NCBI GenBank assembly: GCA_016758965.1 | Contig: JAEPRB010000380.1 | Location: 1-28,505 of the forward strand | DNA: 28,505 nucleotides | Direction: 5' to 3' | Source: Circinella minor | Taxonomy: Eukaryota > Mucoromycota > Mucoromycetes > Mucorales > Lichtheimiaceae | In this document: positions 1 through 11,336 of the stretch, piece after piece | Layout of the letters: each line of letters begins with the position of its first letter | Position numbering within the stretch: the stretch's first letter is position 1 | Made by a program: the position numbers and the translations under genes | Notes under the pieces: generated by a model | Databases searched by the model: none | The model's input: only the letters and a program-made list of their open reading frames with translations | What the model was told of the DNA's origin: nothing

Positions 1-250
1 AACTTTTCTGTATCCCATTGAAAGTTGCCAATTGTAAAAAAAAGCTCCTTGTCCGACATAAAAGAACATAAACAGGTGTGAATATTTTGCACGAGTTACA
101 AATTGAGCCTTTACAATAATGCGTAACGAACGATGTGATTTGAGCAATACGTACTTTCTTTATTAAATTATGTTTCTATTCGAATAATGCTGATTTACCA
201 TAAGTAAGTTTAGATAGAAACCGCTAATATACAACATGGGAAACCTTTGG

Positions 251-277
251 CACATTTGGCACATTTGGCACATTTGG
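251..277. repeat. Three tandem copies of a 9-bp unit (cacatttgg)
   Basis: Three perfect head-to-tail copies of cacatttgg, preceded by a partial copy (ctttgg) and followed by an extra G. It lies in otherwise non-coding AT-rich sequence. No function is evident; replication slippage is the simplest explanation. Confidence 0.85.
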
Positions 278-442
278 GAAATAGAATTCTTTCTCAGCGC
301 AGAGATTTCCTGTTATAGATAGTTTGTATATTAAAGTTTGTGTACCAAGCAGACCCAATGAAAATCAATATTAAAATATGTGTATTTGATAAATGTTCAT
401 TAAACTTTATTATAGTTATAATGTATATAGGAAAAAAAAAAA

Positions 443-767
443 CTATTTTCTAGTGGAGATTACTCTCGCCTTCTTTTTGCGACCAGCGCGTTGTTCGCTT
501 GTTGATGATGATGAAGCAGTAGGAACAAGCACACCGCGATCCTCAAAGGTATTTTGCCGGAATCACGATGTGCTGTTGTCGTTGTCGGTGTTGATGGTGT
601 GCAAAGAGGGAATGCGGGGATCAAGCATACCCTCTGGAGGTTGGCGGGATGATGATGGTGCTGATGGTTGTTGTTGTGGCGAGGTAGGATGGGGACGGAG
701 TCTTGGCGTGGGTTGCTGTTGCTGTTGTTGTGAGGGAGGTAACCGATGATGGTGTGTCCAAACCACC
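443..767 (-). pseudogene. GC-richer coding-like tract with one in-frame TGA (possible decayed 3' exon)
   Basis: One minus-strand frame is open from about 767 to a TAG at 443-445, except for a single TGA at 563-565. Upstream of the TGA it encodes a Gln/Pro/His-rich segment with a run of six Gln. Downstream it continues in the same frame for about 39 residues and ends in a basic, nuclear-localisation-like tail (RAGRKKKARV). Base composition is clearly more GC-rich than the flanks and than the other genes here. An acceptor-like TATAATAG lies just upstream (about 768-775), so this could be a last exon. It may be a decayed nuclear protein gene, a real gene ending at the TGA, or chance. No homologue is recognised. 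Confidence 0.3.
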
Positions 768-833
768 TATTATAGTGCGGTTAACAAAAAGAAATTTAAA
801 CACTATGGTGATGGGTTTATCGAGAGATCGCAT

Positions 834-1864
834 GTATTTTGTCGTGACATTAACACACGGGAATTAATAAAAATTCTGTAACGGGGGTATTTTGGTGTTT
901 TATTCTGTAGATAGATTATGATTTATAATAATTAAAATAGTAGTGAACATTGACAATAATATCACTTATTACAACGTTATACGTATATGTGTATAAAGGA
1001 GATACTTCAGATTATGAAGTACTATGAGAAATGTTTCTTTGTAAAATGTCGTAATCCTTTATTCAGATTAAATTATATTTGTGAGAGAGAAAAGTGATAG
1101 TCCCTTTTATAAGTTAAAACAATCTGATTATTGACAAAATTGAGTGATCGAAAAGGACCTCTTAAGTCATTATATATAATAGAGTAAAATTTATAATTAC
1201 TAATTTTTATTATGTTATAAAAGGTTGGAGTATTTATATGTTTTACAGAATGAGAGCCATAGTTGATTGTATCATTGTGGAATGGGTTCCTTTGAATCCT
1301 TAAGGATTTTTAGTCTTTGTCATGTTTCTCGTCTTCCGTTGTGCGATATTTTTTTCTGATTACCATTTACTGACAACTTTCTGTGTGTATTGCACTTGTG
1401 TGGTCATGTATATATTAACCTTTTGCTGTTTTCAGATGTAGCTTTCTATAGCTCGCTCTTTGCTACAAATATATAAGTTAGGCTAGGGTGTTACCCCACG
1501 CCAATATATAGTATATTGTTAGCATTTTCAGGCGCTACTGTTATAACAGCGAGTAAAATACATAATAATAATATATAAAAAAAGAAATTATAAATATATA
1601 CTGAATTTTCAAAGTAATCTACCTAATCAATCATTTATATTCTATGTAATAAAAACTGTATATCAAAAGATAAACTTCTAAGTCGTGTCTTTGACTTTAA
1701 TATGATTATAAAAACATTTATAATAACAATTGACAAAAATAAATTTACTATATAAAGTAATGGTCTATCATTTAAATATTGCTACATTATCTTTTCTTAC
1801 TTTTCTTACTGGACAAAAGAGAAAAAAAGAAAGATAGATATATTATAAAGCTGTTATATATATA
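834..1864. other. Intergenic, no gene seen
   Basis: AT-rich sequence with no open frame above about 60 codons and no convincing splice chain on either strand. It includes the 3' flank of the minus-strand CotH-like gene ending at 1865. The slightly GC-richer patch near 1440-1550 shows no recognised RNA. Confidence 0.6.
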
Positions 1865-3997
1865 TTACAAATTGTAAAAAGATTTGATGGCAGTATTACT
1901 CTTAGCAATAAATTCTTTTACACCTGCCAATGAAAGATATCCAACAGGTCCATTGACTGCTAAATCAAATGGAACAGGTACTGTATGAGACATGGCATCA
2001 TCAATTGTTTCACGATCGAGTGGATAAATATCTTCATCGAAACCAATACCAAATGGATCTTCAGAATCATTCATTATACTGCTCCAATCAAATTTACTAA
2101 GACGTGGAAGTGTCGCATCCCATTCTACATCACGACGAATCATAGATACAGTGGCATCAATAACTGGATCCAATACACTTGGATTAACAACATGAACACT
2201 TAATTCTTGAAGCAAATGTTCAAACCGAGCCTTGAGATCATCCACTTGTAACAATTGGGGCATAAGTGGACGCTTATTAAAACCAGGAAAAGTACTGTAG
2301 TTACCAGTAAGCATATCCGCCATCTTGACAATAGTTAAACCAAGAGTGGTATCAACATCAGCAGGAATAAATACAAATTGTTCAGAATCTAATCCGTTTT
2401 GATAGATATAAAAATTATTTGCTAAAGTAAAATAACCATCTGAAAAACCAAGAAGAACTTCTAATGCCAAACTATATATTTTAATCAATTATAACACACA
2501 CACACAAAAAAAAAAGGTTAGTTTATATTATTATTCTCCATTAAAAATAGGATACTTTGTTTTTCTTGATTTGATTTGATTTTATTACCTTCGTAAAAGT
2601 GATTCAGTGTTAAAATGCTTTTCCCATTCGGAAGCATCATGAGTAGAACCGTTTGCTAAGAATCGAGTCAAACCCATAATGGGTTGGTAACTTGGTTCAC
2701 CTTCAGAAGGATCTTCTTTTATCTTATACTGATGATATAAAGTTTCATTTTCACCAAGATACGCAAAGTCAGGTTCAATACCATTGCTACTCTTTGCTTG
2801 ATATAAATTGCCTTGTTTATAATCTTTATTTCCACCATCAAATTCATTACGTAACCATGGATTCTTATAATTTTCAATTAAACCAAATAATCCAACAGGT
2901 TGATTATCAATAAATACTCTATTAAAAAAAGAAAGGCAAAAGATAATATATCATTATGATTATTATCATTGTTTTTGATAGATCACTTTACTTCTTTTTT
3001 CCTGCCTCACACGACCCATCATGAATAATGTTGTGTTTATTTTTATTATATTTACCTAACATATGAAAACTGACTTGTTGGTATACCTGCTGCATAAAGT
3101 GATTTATATACTGTATTTTCACGGATATAGGAAGGATCCATTCCGAGTGCACGTAATTTTAATCTTCGAAAACCATATAAGTCATTATCTGCATCTTTGG
3201 AAATTTTGACATTGTAACTGAGTTTAGGAATCCATTTAGAAGAGAGACCCGCTAATTCAATTTCTGTATTTTCAAAAGTAAAAAGATCGTTTCCTCTAAA
3301 TATGATATTATGAATACAATTGTATAATATATATAATAATAAATGTGCTTAAACCAAAAATAAAAAAAATAGTTATTTATTGCATCATACCTAATATAAG
3401 TCATGTTCGTAATGACTTTGATCTCTTCCCAGATATCAGTATGCATACGATCCATACCCGATGCATTTCCATAGATATGAATGGTACCTATCTGACCTTC
3501 CAAATGTAAATCGGTATCAACACGATTAAATAATGAATCATATAATGAAGGAACGGATGGAATATCCCAAGAGTTTTGAGTTCGATTATAAAACTCATAA
3601 ATAGTATCACTTTCTATAGGATCTCTCAAAAATGGTTCATGTTCCAAAATAGAAGAGCCACTTGCTTTGGCATAATGATAGCCTGATTCAGCAATAGGAG
3701 CAGTACCAGTATATACAATGTGTGATTCGGATGACTGGGTCAATGGATAGTGTTGATCATCCACCATGACAACCATAGAAGTATCCGTTTGTGTTATCAA
3801 GGAAATAACTTGATAACGAATTTCATCTTTTTGAGCCTTGACAAGACTACAAAGTAGTAGTACAACAGTAATACATAATGAAGGTAATAAGTCTAAAAAT
3901 CGCAAAAAAAAACATGGATTGGTCAAAAACAACACTATGTTTATTGTTGTTTTTATTACTAATAGTGTAGACTAATTAATGTACCTGTAGTTCGCAT
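1865..3997 (-). CDS. CotH-like secreted protein (spore-coat CotH kinase-like fold), divergent paralogue
   Basis: Five exons: 3997-3985, 3892-3391, 3295-3056, 2918-2589, 2471-1865, giving 563 residues with all joins in frame. The ATG at 3997 opens a 13-nt coding exon. Splicing it to exon 2 yields a hydrophobic signal peptide (about residues 1-25), whereas exon 2 alone has only a GTG at this point. CotH-family landmarks are a leading beta-rich region, KLRALGMDPSYIRE (about 217-231), SYVRVFIDNQPVG (about 250-262) and the metal/active-site-like segment DVDTTLG (about 400-406). Fungal CotH proteins are cell-surface or secreted; bacterial CotH is an atypical spore-coat protein kinase. There is no hydrophobic GPI-type tail (it ends in SFYNL), unlike the paralogue at 7357-9546, so this one is probably soluble or wall-bound. 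Family assignment is good; the role is unknown. Confidence 0.85.
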
Positions 3998-4380
3998 TTT
4001 TCTTTCGTTAAAAAATAATTATAAAAAAAAAAAAAAAGTTGTTGAAAAAAAAAAAAACGATCTATATGTTCTGTGTAGTGAGTATACTGGCTCTTTATAT
4101 ATATCTGACTTTTGTGAATTAAAAAAAAATCTATGTGTTTTTGTTTTGCCAAGTATAGCATCATGGATGGGTATGAATGAATGACTTTCAGCACGGTACT
4201 AATAATAACCGGGTTTCAATTTTGGAAAAAAAGGTTATTCTTTTCTTTGCTGAGTAAAAGAAGACGTCTTGGCAAATAATACCAAAGCAATGATCCCCTA
4301 TAATTATGGATACACAGCCACAAATGTTGTCCCAGTGAAGTGGATACTTGCTGCGAATTTGAATCCTTCTCTTTTGAAAC

Positions 4381-4392
4381 GGGGGGGGGGGG
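4381..4392. repeat. Poly-G run (12)
   Basis: Twelve consecutive G on the plus strand, striking in such an AT-rich region. It is a homopolymer and a likely sequencing or indel hot spot. Confidence 0.9.
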
Positions 4393-4983
4393 TTTACCTC
4401 ATTCCATTATTATCGAGATCTATTTTGTTTGTTTGTTTTTCTAAATAAAGTTTAAGTTTGTTTAATGAATGTTAAAACATTCCAATATTTTTTTTAAATC
4501 TCATGTTCATTCTTTACTATATTTGCTGAAAACGGCCCGATATTATTATTTCACGGTTTATATATATCTTTTTATATATATATTCGTTTATTTAGATTAC
4601 TAGATTCTAGAATAGAGTATATACTTTATTTTAGTTCCACCAAAAGCAGTGTAAATATATATATATATATATATATCAATCTTTATTTTCATAATAAGTT
4701 GAAATTATATGTTTAACTATCAATATTACATATTTATATCATTAGCAGATAAAATATTATTACATTTTCAAACCTGCATTTAAGAACTTGATAATAATTG
4801 TTTATTAAAAGAAAAATTGTTCTAGTTTTTAAATACTTTTGTAAATTTACAGCTCTAATTGATCCAATCATTTTTATAATCTTTGTAGTGAATATATATA
4901 TATATATATATATATTGTCTATGGTGTCAATGGGTAATTAATAAATTTTGGTCTTATAGTAAATCCATTTCCAAATTTATTTT

Positions 4984-5037
4984 GCTCTCGTGAGCTCTCG
5001 TGGATTATTCAATTCGACTCAGTTGGAACCCACGAGA
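4984..5037. repeat. Direct and inverted repeat of a TCTCGTGG element
   Basis: Two adjacent 10-bp units, gctctcgtga and gctctcgtgg (4984-4993, 4994-5003), are followed after 26 nt by the inverse complement ccacgaga (5030-5037), giving an 8-bp stem with 4996-5003. It lies in the intergenic region. It could be a dimeric regulator site or a weak hairpin; no known factor is assigned. Confidence 0.55.
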
Positions 5038-5687
5038 ACAAAATATAGTATAGAATCATTTTGTTTACTTTTTTGATTCGACTGTGATGAAATCACTGTC
5101 TATGGTGGGGGGGGGTCGTCACATGGAGTATTAAGTTGGACTGGGGACAAAGAAAAGATCTAATTATCCGATAATCAAATTCAGATAAATCCCGTGCCAT
5201 TCACTTGCTTTTATAATTATTTTCAAGAGAACTAAAGAAAGTAAATATTATTTGTTATAATTTCTTACTCTTCTTTTGATATATTCTTAATTAGATATAT
5301 TAAATATATATATATATTTTTATTGGTGTGTTAGTTATATTATCAACATTGAATAAACCATTCATAATAACTATATATTACCATTAGCTATTTATTCCAT
5401 ATTAGGTATGAACTACGAATGTGTTGTGGTGGTGATACTATATCTTCTTTCCTAAATCCCAGTTTAATTATTGTTATTGGTAAACATGATTTAATGTATA
5501 GAGAAGTATATTAATGGTTTTGAACGGTCATTTTTTTTTTTTATAACTATGATATTGAATTTATGGATGTTATGTTAAAGTAGTTTTATCTTTGTCACAC
5601 CAAGGATGTTTATTTCTTGGTCTTATTCCATCTTAACTCTTTTTATTTAATCATTTCATGTATAGAGAGGATATCAAATCAATTTAT

Positions 5688-7006
5688 TTATTCCCAATCA
5701 CTATCACTATCATCACTATCATTCTTATTATTATTTTTATTAGAAGAATTTGTTATATCTTCTTGTGGTTTCTTGTCATCTTTCTTGACTTGTTGTTGTT
5801 GATGTTGTTCTTTTGAATCTTGTTGATTCTCTACTACTTTCTTTTCCTCAATAGATTTCTTTTTATTGGTTTGTTCTTCTTTTTGTTGTGTTGATGATAC
5901 TACTTCATCTTCATCATCTGAATCCCATTTAAATTCATCTTCTTCATCCGCTCCTAATATATATATATATATATATGATTTATCAATAACCCTTGATAAT
6001 AAAATTACAATCATTTACCCCTTCCCCCTGCCTATATATATATATATATTACCTTCAGCAATAAGTTGTCGTTTTTCATCTTCTTTTTCAATCTTTTCTG
6101 CATGATAGAAATATCTTTGCCAAAATAAGATATAAGTAACTTTGATAGGCACTAATTATTATTAATAATTATTAATAGACTTGTCAATAGAACACATTAT
6201 TTAAAAGAAACACATATAAAAATTGTATATAATATATATAATATATATATAGTTTACCCAAGTTATCCATCATTTCACGTAAATCAGGGAATTCATCTAA
6301 TATGTGTGCAATTTCATCCGTTTTCTTTTCCACATCAAATTCATTTGTATCAGTATCAGGTAATTGAGTTAAAAATGTATTAGGGTCCGTGCGCATTTCT
6401 GCTAACAAACGTTCTTTTCGTGTTGCACTTTTTATAAATTATTATAATATTAGTATTTATATAATATGCATCACTTTTTTATACACACACATTTCCCCCA
6501 CACCTTTTTATATATATATAAACTTACAAAATACGTTTAGTTCGATTACTACTCGTACTTTGTCTTCCTTCTGGCTCACGTACTTCTTGTTGTTGTTGAT
6601 CATCATCATTATCACTATCAATCATATCAAGTGCTTTATTGACAGTATCCATTACTTCAGAACCAAACGTTTGTAAATAGTGTTCTGCATAACGAGTCCC
6701 TTGATCCATTTCTTGACGTAATTTACCCAAATCCATATTATCAGGTAATCGTAATGCAGATGGAAGTTGTTGTGTTTGATACCATACATAACTCCAAATA
6801 CCTTCTTCTTCTTCTTCTTCTTTATTTTTAGCTCGACCTTTTCCTTTTATATCAGGTTTTACACTTTTTGATATTTTATCCACCGTTTGATTCGTATCTT
6901 CTTTTAATACTTGAGCAAATTCTTGCAAATCATTTCGAGTCACATTAACCACTTGTTCACTCTATATGTATATATAATTATTGAATAATGAATTTAATGA
7001 AACAAT

Positions 7007-7042
<36 letters not shown>

Positions 7043-7207
7043 GAGTTGTACCTGTTTCTTTACAGTATCAACTAAATTAGACCATCGTTGACTAAAACCA
7101 AAATTATTAAAAGCATTTAAAATAACATCTTCTTGACTTTGTTTTTGTTGTTGTGTTCCTTGATTGGATTGAACAGCTTCATTTGTAAATTGATAAACAT
7201 CATCCAT
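5688..7207 (-). CDS. BSD-domain protein (BSDC1/Dos2-like)
   Basis: Five exons: 7207-7052, 6961-6528, 6427-6258, 6151-6053, 5953-5688, giving 374 residues. The BSD domain covers roughly residues 205-270 and is split by the third intron. Visible hallmarks are the LLAEMRTDPNTF helix, the LDEFPDLREMMDNL helix and, after splicing, the invariant Phe-Trp pair (263-264) in ILFWQRYFYH. Residues 1-190 are polar and probably helical, with an acidic/Glu run at about 95-110. The last exon is very acidic and Lys/Gln-rich and ends DDSDSDWE. BSD proteins include TFIIH p62, synapse-associated proteins and yeast Dos2. This one matches the small cytosolic BSDC1/Dos2 type, whose function is poorly known. The start is the first ATG, with no coding sequence upstream. 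It lies 149 bp downstream of the CotH3-type gene, same strand. Confidence 0.88.
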
Positions 7208-7356
7208 GATTATTTTTAAATTATAAAATTGAGAGGTGTGTGTGTGTCTTAAAAAAAAGTTTTAAATATGCATAAGAAAAAATTTCGGAGGTTCGGATGA
7301 TAATGGAAAAAAAAAATAAGTTATTTAATTATAATAATTGAATGGTTAAAAAAAAA

Positions 7357-9546
7357 CTAAACTAAACCCACATTAAATACAGTGGTACCAAAAATGACAA
7401 GTGCCATGAAAGGTAGTGTTACTATTATACTAGTAGAAGAAATTGTTCCAGAATGAAGTTTAAGACTTTCTGATTCTGCTCCTCCTTCTAACATTGTATT
7501 ATCTCGATCATTATTTAATGCATCTGTATCAATAATATTTCCTCCTTCTTGAGTTGAACCATCCTTATTATTATTATTATTATTATTAGCATCTTGTGGT
7601 GTATTACCATTTGTTGCTTGATCTAATGCATTGACAGATGGATTGCTATATTCAAGTGCTTCCATAGCACTTAACATAGTTAAATCAAATTCTTCAGCAA
7701 CAGCTTCAGATTTAAGTTTAATCCTATATAATATAATATATAATATATTAATCAAATGATTATTGTTATTTTACAGAAAAATAAAATAAAATAATATAAT
7801 ATAATATCTTACCATTCAATTAAACCAAAATCAGCACCGCCTCCATTATCATTTGGAGATGATACCTTTTCATATAAATTTCCTGATGTTTGTGCAAAAG
7901 TCCAACCAAAATCAATACCATGTTTTGCTACTTGTTTAATACTACGATCCCATCGTAAATCCGGTGCAATATAATTATGATAAGCAATGATACGAGGATT
8001 TAATGTCTTTTCATTAAATAAGATACGTACAGTATCTTTTAAATAAGTTTCAAACGTGTCACGAATTTTTGTATTTTCAAGTAATCGATTAATCAAAATA
8101 CTGTCAGGATAACGTTTGGGATAATCTTTGTAAGAAACATTGACAAAATCACGACCTTCAGGTGTCATTAAATTAACACCAAATGTGGCATCATAATCTT
8201 GACCTAAATAATACCATCGATCATTTTCTGTTGGATCACAATAAGCACCTAAATTGGTTTGTTCCATCCAATAACCATCCCAATCGGCTGTTAAATATTC
8301 CACAATCATGAATCTTAAAAATTGATCTATATCAAATCGTTTACTAAATTCTTCTACTTCTTGATCATTCTTGATATCCAAATGTTTAAAGTCTTCTGTA
8401 AATTCTTGAAGTGGAGCATATTTTTCAACACTTGCTTTGTTTGCTTTCCATGCATCTTCATAATGACTTTCAGAAGAAGAATAACTAAAATCAGCCCCAG
8501 TAGCACCATCATAAAGTGGACCCATCGTCAGAGGTGGATTACCATTATACCACATGGCATTAATATAGGAATATTGAATAACATCATCCAGCATATTAAA
8601 GGTACCAAAACCAACACCATTAATAAATAATCGAACCATATTCGCTCGATTACCATAGGTATCTAAAGCACCTAAAACATCGGCATAGAGTTTTTCACGC
8701 ATTTGAGTTGGATCTTCTTCCATATGACGAAGTTTAAACCAATTACGATTATCTAAAAATTGTCCTTCAGGTAAAAACCAATCCCAACTTTGTTTGGCAT
8801 TATTATGTTTTTTGCCTGCACCGTGAATACTAAACGTAGTATCTTCAAAGGACCACACTTGATCAGGACCAATTATGGTAAATTTGACATTGACTTTTTT
8901 TTTAGGTACATTTTCAACAAGGTCTTCCATTTCAAGTGGATCCCCTGTAATAAAAATTGTTGGAATATATTGATCATCCCATATAGATCCTTTAGGACCA
9001 CCCCGTATCCATGCATTCTATATTATCATATATATATATATATGTGTGTGTGTCAAATTAGATCTGTTATACTAAACAAAAAAAAAAAAAGAAGCATGTT
9101 TTTGTTAATTTTACTCACTTGTTTAATAGGATGGGGTAAAGGTGGTAAAGAAGCATAAGTAACAGGTCGTTGAAATATATCATTTAATGTAGTATCACCC
9201 TGGAGTGATCGTTCAAATGTTTCTTCAGTACCATCAACAACATACTAAAAAATAAAATAAAAAGAATAGAATAGAATAGAATAGAATTAATATTTAAAAA
9301 AGTATTTAGTATTATACTAAAATGAGATATAATAATAATAATTTTTACTTTATATGAACAAGAACCGTTACAATCCGCTTGACCTTGAAAATAAGGTATA
9401 TCTGAATCATTTTGTGTAAGTGGAATTCGTTGACCAGCTATAGAAACAGATACATCTTGTAAAGCACCTGGTGCTATGACTTTAAAAGTAGCAGCATTTA
9501 CATAGGTAGTAGCTATTACTAATCCAATAGCATAAGTAAGATACAT
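7357..9546 (-). CDS. CotH: CotH3-type GPI-anchored cell-surface protein
   Basis: Four exons: 9546-9349, 9244-9119, 9017-7813, 7723-7357, giving 631 residues, close to the roughly 600 usual for Mucorales CotH2/CotH3. An N-terminal signal peptide (about 1-18) is followed by the beta-rich N domain. The CotH core shows SIHGAGKKHNNAKQSWDWF (about 171-189), NWFKLRHMEEDPT (about 200-212), NMVRLFING (about 234-242) and DYDATFG (382-388), the acidic active-site-like segment. The C-terminus has an Asn/Ser-rich linker with seven Asn, then a hydrophobic tail typical of a GPI signal. CotH proteins of this type are surface proteins; in pathogenic Mucorales they act as ligands for host GRP78. The segment MEQTNLGAYCDPTEN (about 359-373) corresponds to the conserved motif described there. 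Whether this species is pathogenic cannot be judged from the sequence. Confidence 0.93.
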
Positions 9547-9671
9547 AGTATTATATAATAGTTATTATTGTTTTTTTTTTAAAAAAAAATAAAGGATAGG
9601 AAAGAGTATATATATTTATTTTAATTGAATTGAACGAAAGGAAAGGGGTGTGTGTAGTAATAATAAAATAA

Positions 9672-9736
9672 AATAATAATAATAATAATAATAATAATAA
9701 GAGAAAGAAGAAGAAAGAAAAAGAAAAAGAAAAAGA
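9672..9736. repeat. (AAT)n microsatellite followed by a GAAA/GAAG purine tract
   Basis: About nine aat units (9672-9700) run into a purine-only A/G stretch. It is upstream of the CotH3-type gene, where on the coding strand it is a pyrimidine (CT/TTTC) tract, common in promoters and 5' UTRs of this window. Confidence 0.75.
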
Positions 9737-10263
9737 TTTTTAAGATCAATAATAATTTACTATCATAATCCCCTTTGGTATGTTTATTGGTTGTTATGTA
9801 AACTTTTTTTCATATTCTCTCTCTCAATAAAGCACTTTCAATAAAACGAGTTCAAATGAAAACGGTCCTCTATTGAATTTTTTTTATAATTCAGGAGGTT
9901 TTTTTTTTTTTTTTTTTCATGATCCATTATTTCAAAAAAGGGGAAAGAATTATATATTTTTATTATTTTGTAGTAATAAATAATTCATCTCCTAGTAGAA
10001 AATAAACTTTATCCATTTTAAATAATATCAGTGTTTATGATTCAATAACTTATTGTTTTAATTATTTATTCTATAAGATAATGTTTTTGAAAAAGAAAAA
10101 AAAAAAAAAAAAGGGGGGGGAGAAATTTAAGGAGAAACGTTTAGAATTATTTAAATAAATCGATAGAATTTATATATACAAAATTGAAAGGAGAAGAGAA
10201 GAAAGGGAGGGACTATTTTATTTTGTTTAAAAAGGGTTATATATTATGTAACTATGCTTTCGA

Positions 10264-10283
10264 GTGTGTGTGTGTGTGTGTGT
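10264..10283. repeat. (TG)n microsatellite
   Basis: About ten tg units lie just 3' of the MTG1 stop codon on the opposite sense; a plain dinucleotide repeat. Confidence 0.8.
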
Positions 10284-10298
10284 GGAAGGGAATATCTA

Positions 10299-11304
10299 TT
10301 AATCTTTTTTTCGTCGTTCTTCTTTTCTTTGAGCTAATTTTTGTAACTTTTTTTCTTGTCGACGACTTAATTCCAAATGAGGTGTTTTCACTTGATTAAA
10401 AAAGGTATCCAAACTTTCTGGACTTGTATCATCCAATGTATATTGACCCATTTTACCTTGTCGATATTGTTTTAATATAAATTTACTTGCCATATTTAAA
10501 TCTAATTCACCTCCTTTTGACATGGCACCAATACGTTTGGCAGCTGATTCCAATAATATATTTACATTATTCGTAGGTTCTGACATATTATAATAAGACA
10601 TATAATGATCATATTGATGTCTTTTATTTAATTCATAAAGTAAATAATCCACCATCACTTGTTCATCTGCTAAATGATCGCGTATTCCACCTGTTAATGC
10701 AACTCGTAAACTACGTACAGGATCTGATAAATGGGGAATCATGACACCCGGTGTATCAATCAAGTAAATAGCTGGATGTTCAAATACTTTTACTGTACCC
10801 ACAACAGCACGTGTTACACCTGGTTGATTTCCTGTTGCTGCTGCTTTTCCTTTATTCACACCTACATGACGTAAAGCATTTAAAAGTGACGATTTCCCCA
10901 CATTAGGCATGCCTACAATCATTAAATTGACTTGAGGAATAGGATCTGCTAAAGCAGCAGCATAATCTAATAACGAACGCATATGTTTATGTGAATGACA
11001 ACTTGTAAATAAAACAGGTGTATTTGGATTATGTTCAGCTAAAGCACGTGTAATAGGTTGTTGTTGTGTTGGATCAGCCAAATCAGCCTTGTTATAAACA
11101 ATTAATCGTTTTTTCTTGCCAACTACTTTTTCAAAGTTTGGATTGACGGAAGAAACAGGTATACGTGCATCCCTTACTTCAACAACCAAATCAACCGAAT
11201 TTAAACGTTCAGAAATAACTCGTAAACCTTTTGCCATATGACCTGGAAACCAATTAATAACACGATCATAATGAAAGGTCGATCGTGGAATAAATCGTTG
11301 CCCC

Positions 11305-11306
<2 letters not shown>
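10299..11306 (-). CDS. MTG1: Mitochondrial ribosome-associated GTPase 1 (YlqF/MTG1 family)
   Basis: Single exon, 335 residues, the usual size for MTG1. It is a circularly permuted GTPase: G4 (NKAD, 72-75) precedes G1/P-loop (GMPNVGKSS, 132-140), G2-type Thr (GVT, 163-165) and G3 (DTPG, 184-187). The family opener INWFPGHMAKGL (17-28) and the VVEVRDARIP segment (41-50) are present. MTG1 acts at the matrix face of the mitochondrial inner membrane in assembly of the large mitoribosomal subunit. The chosen ATG (MGQRFIPR) starts where the family's conserved region starts. Upstream in-frame sequence is low-complexity and reaches only a non-ATG codon, so it is probably 5' UTR. The tail is Lys/Arg/Glu-rich. 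It is divergently transcribed from G6PD across 493 bp. Confidence 0.93.

Positions 11307-11336
<30 letters not shown>

Larger units (their letters stand above)
3998..5687. other. Intergenic: CotH-like gene promoter side, microsatellites, no gene seen
   Basis: This holds the upstream region of the CotH-like gene and the 3' flank of the BSD gene. Contents are paired T-tracts (minus sense) just upstream of the ATG at 4021-4057, a G12 run at 4381-4392, a G9 run at 5107-5115, AT runs near 4652-4674 and 4894-4914, and the direct/inverted repeat at 4984-5037. No supported coding region. Confidence 0.6.
9547..10298. other. Intergenic: CotH3-type gene upstream region, simple repeats
   Basis: This lies between the CotH3-type start (9546) and the MTG1 stop (10299), both minus strand. 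It holds an (aat)n run at 9672-9700, a purine-only tract (gaaagaagaagaaag type) to about 9736, a T run near 9899-9917, an A run followed by a G run near 10096-10120, and (tg)n at 10264-10283. No coding frame is supported. Confidence 0.6.

Noticed and set aside
393..749. Plus-strand 118-codon frame rich in Cys and Gly
   Set aside because: The Cys run is the complement of the minus-strand CAA/CAG (Gln) run; no start context, domain or splice support.
3976..4194. Minus-strand 72-codon frame upstream of the CotH-like gene
   Set aside because: It is rich in Phe/Lys from homopolymers and out of frame with the CotH start; the region is 5' UTR containing the short first coding exon.
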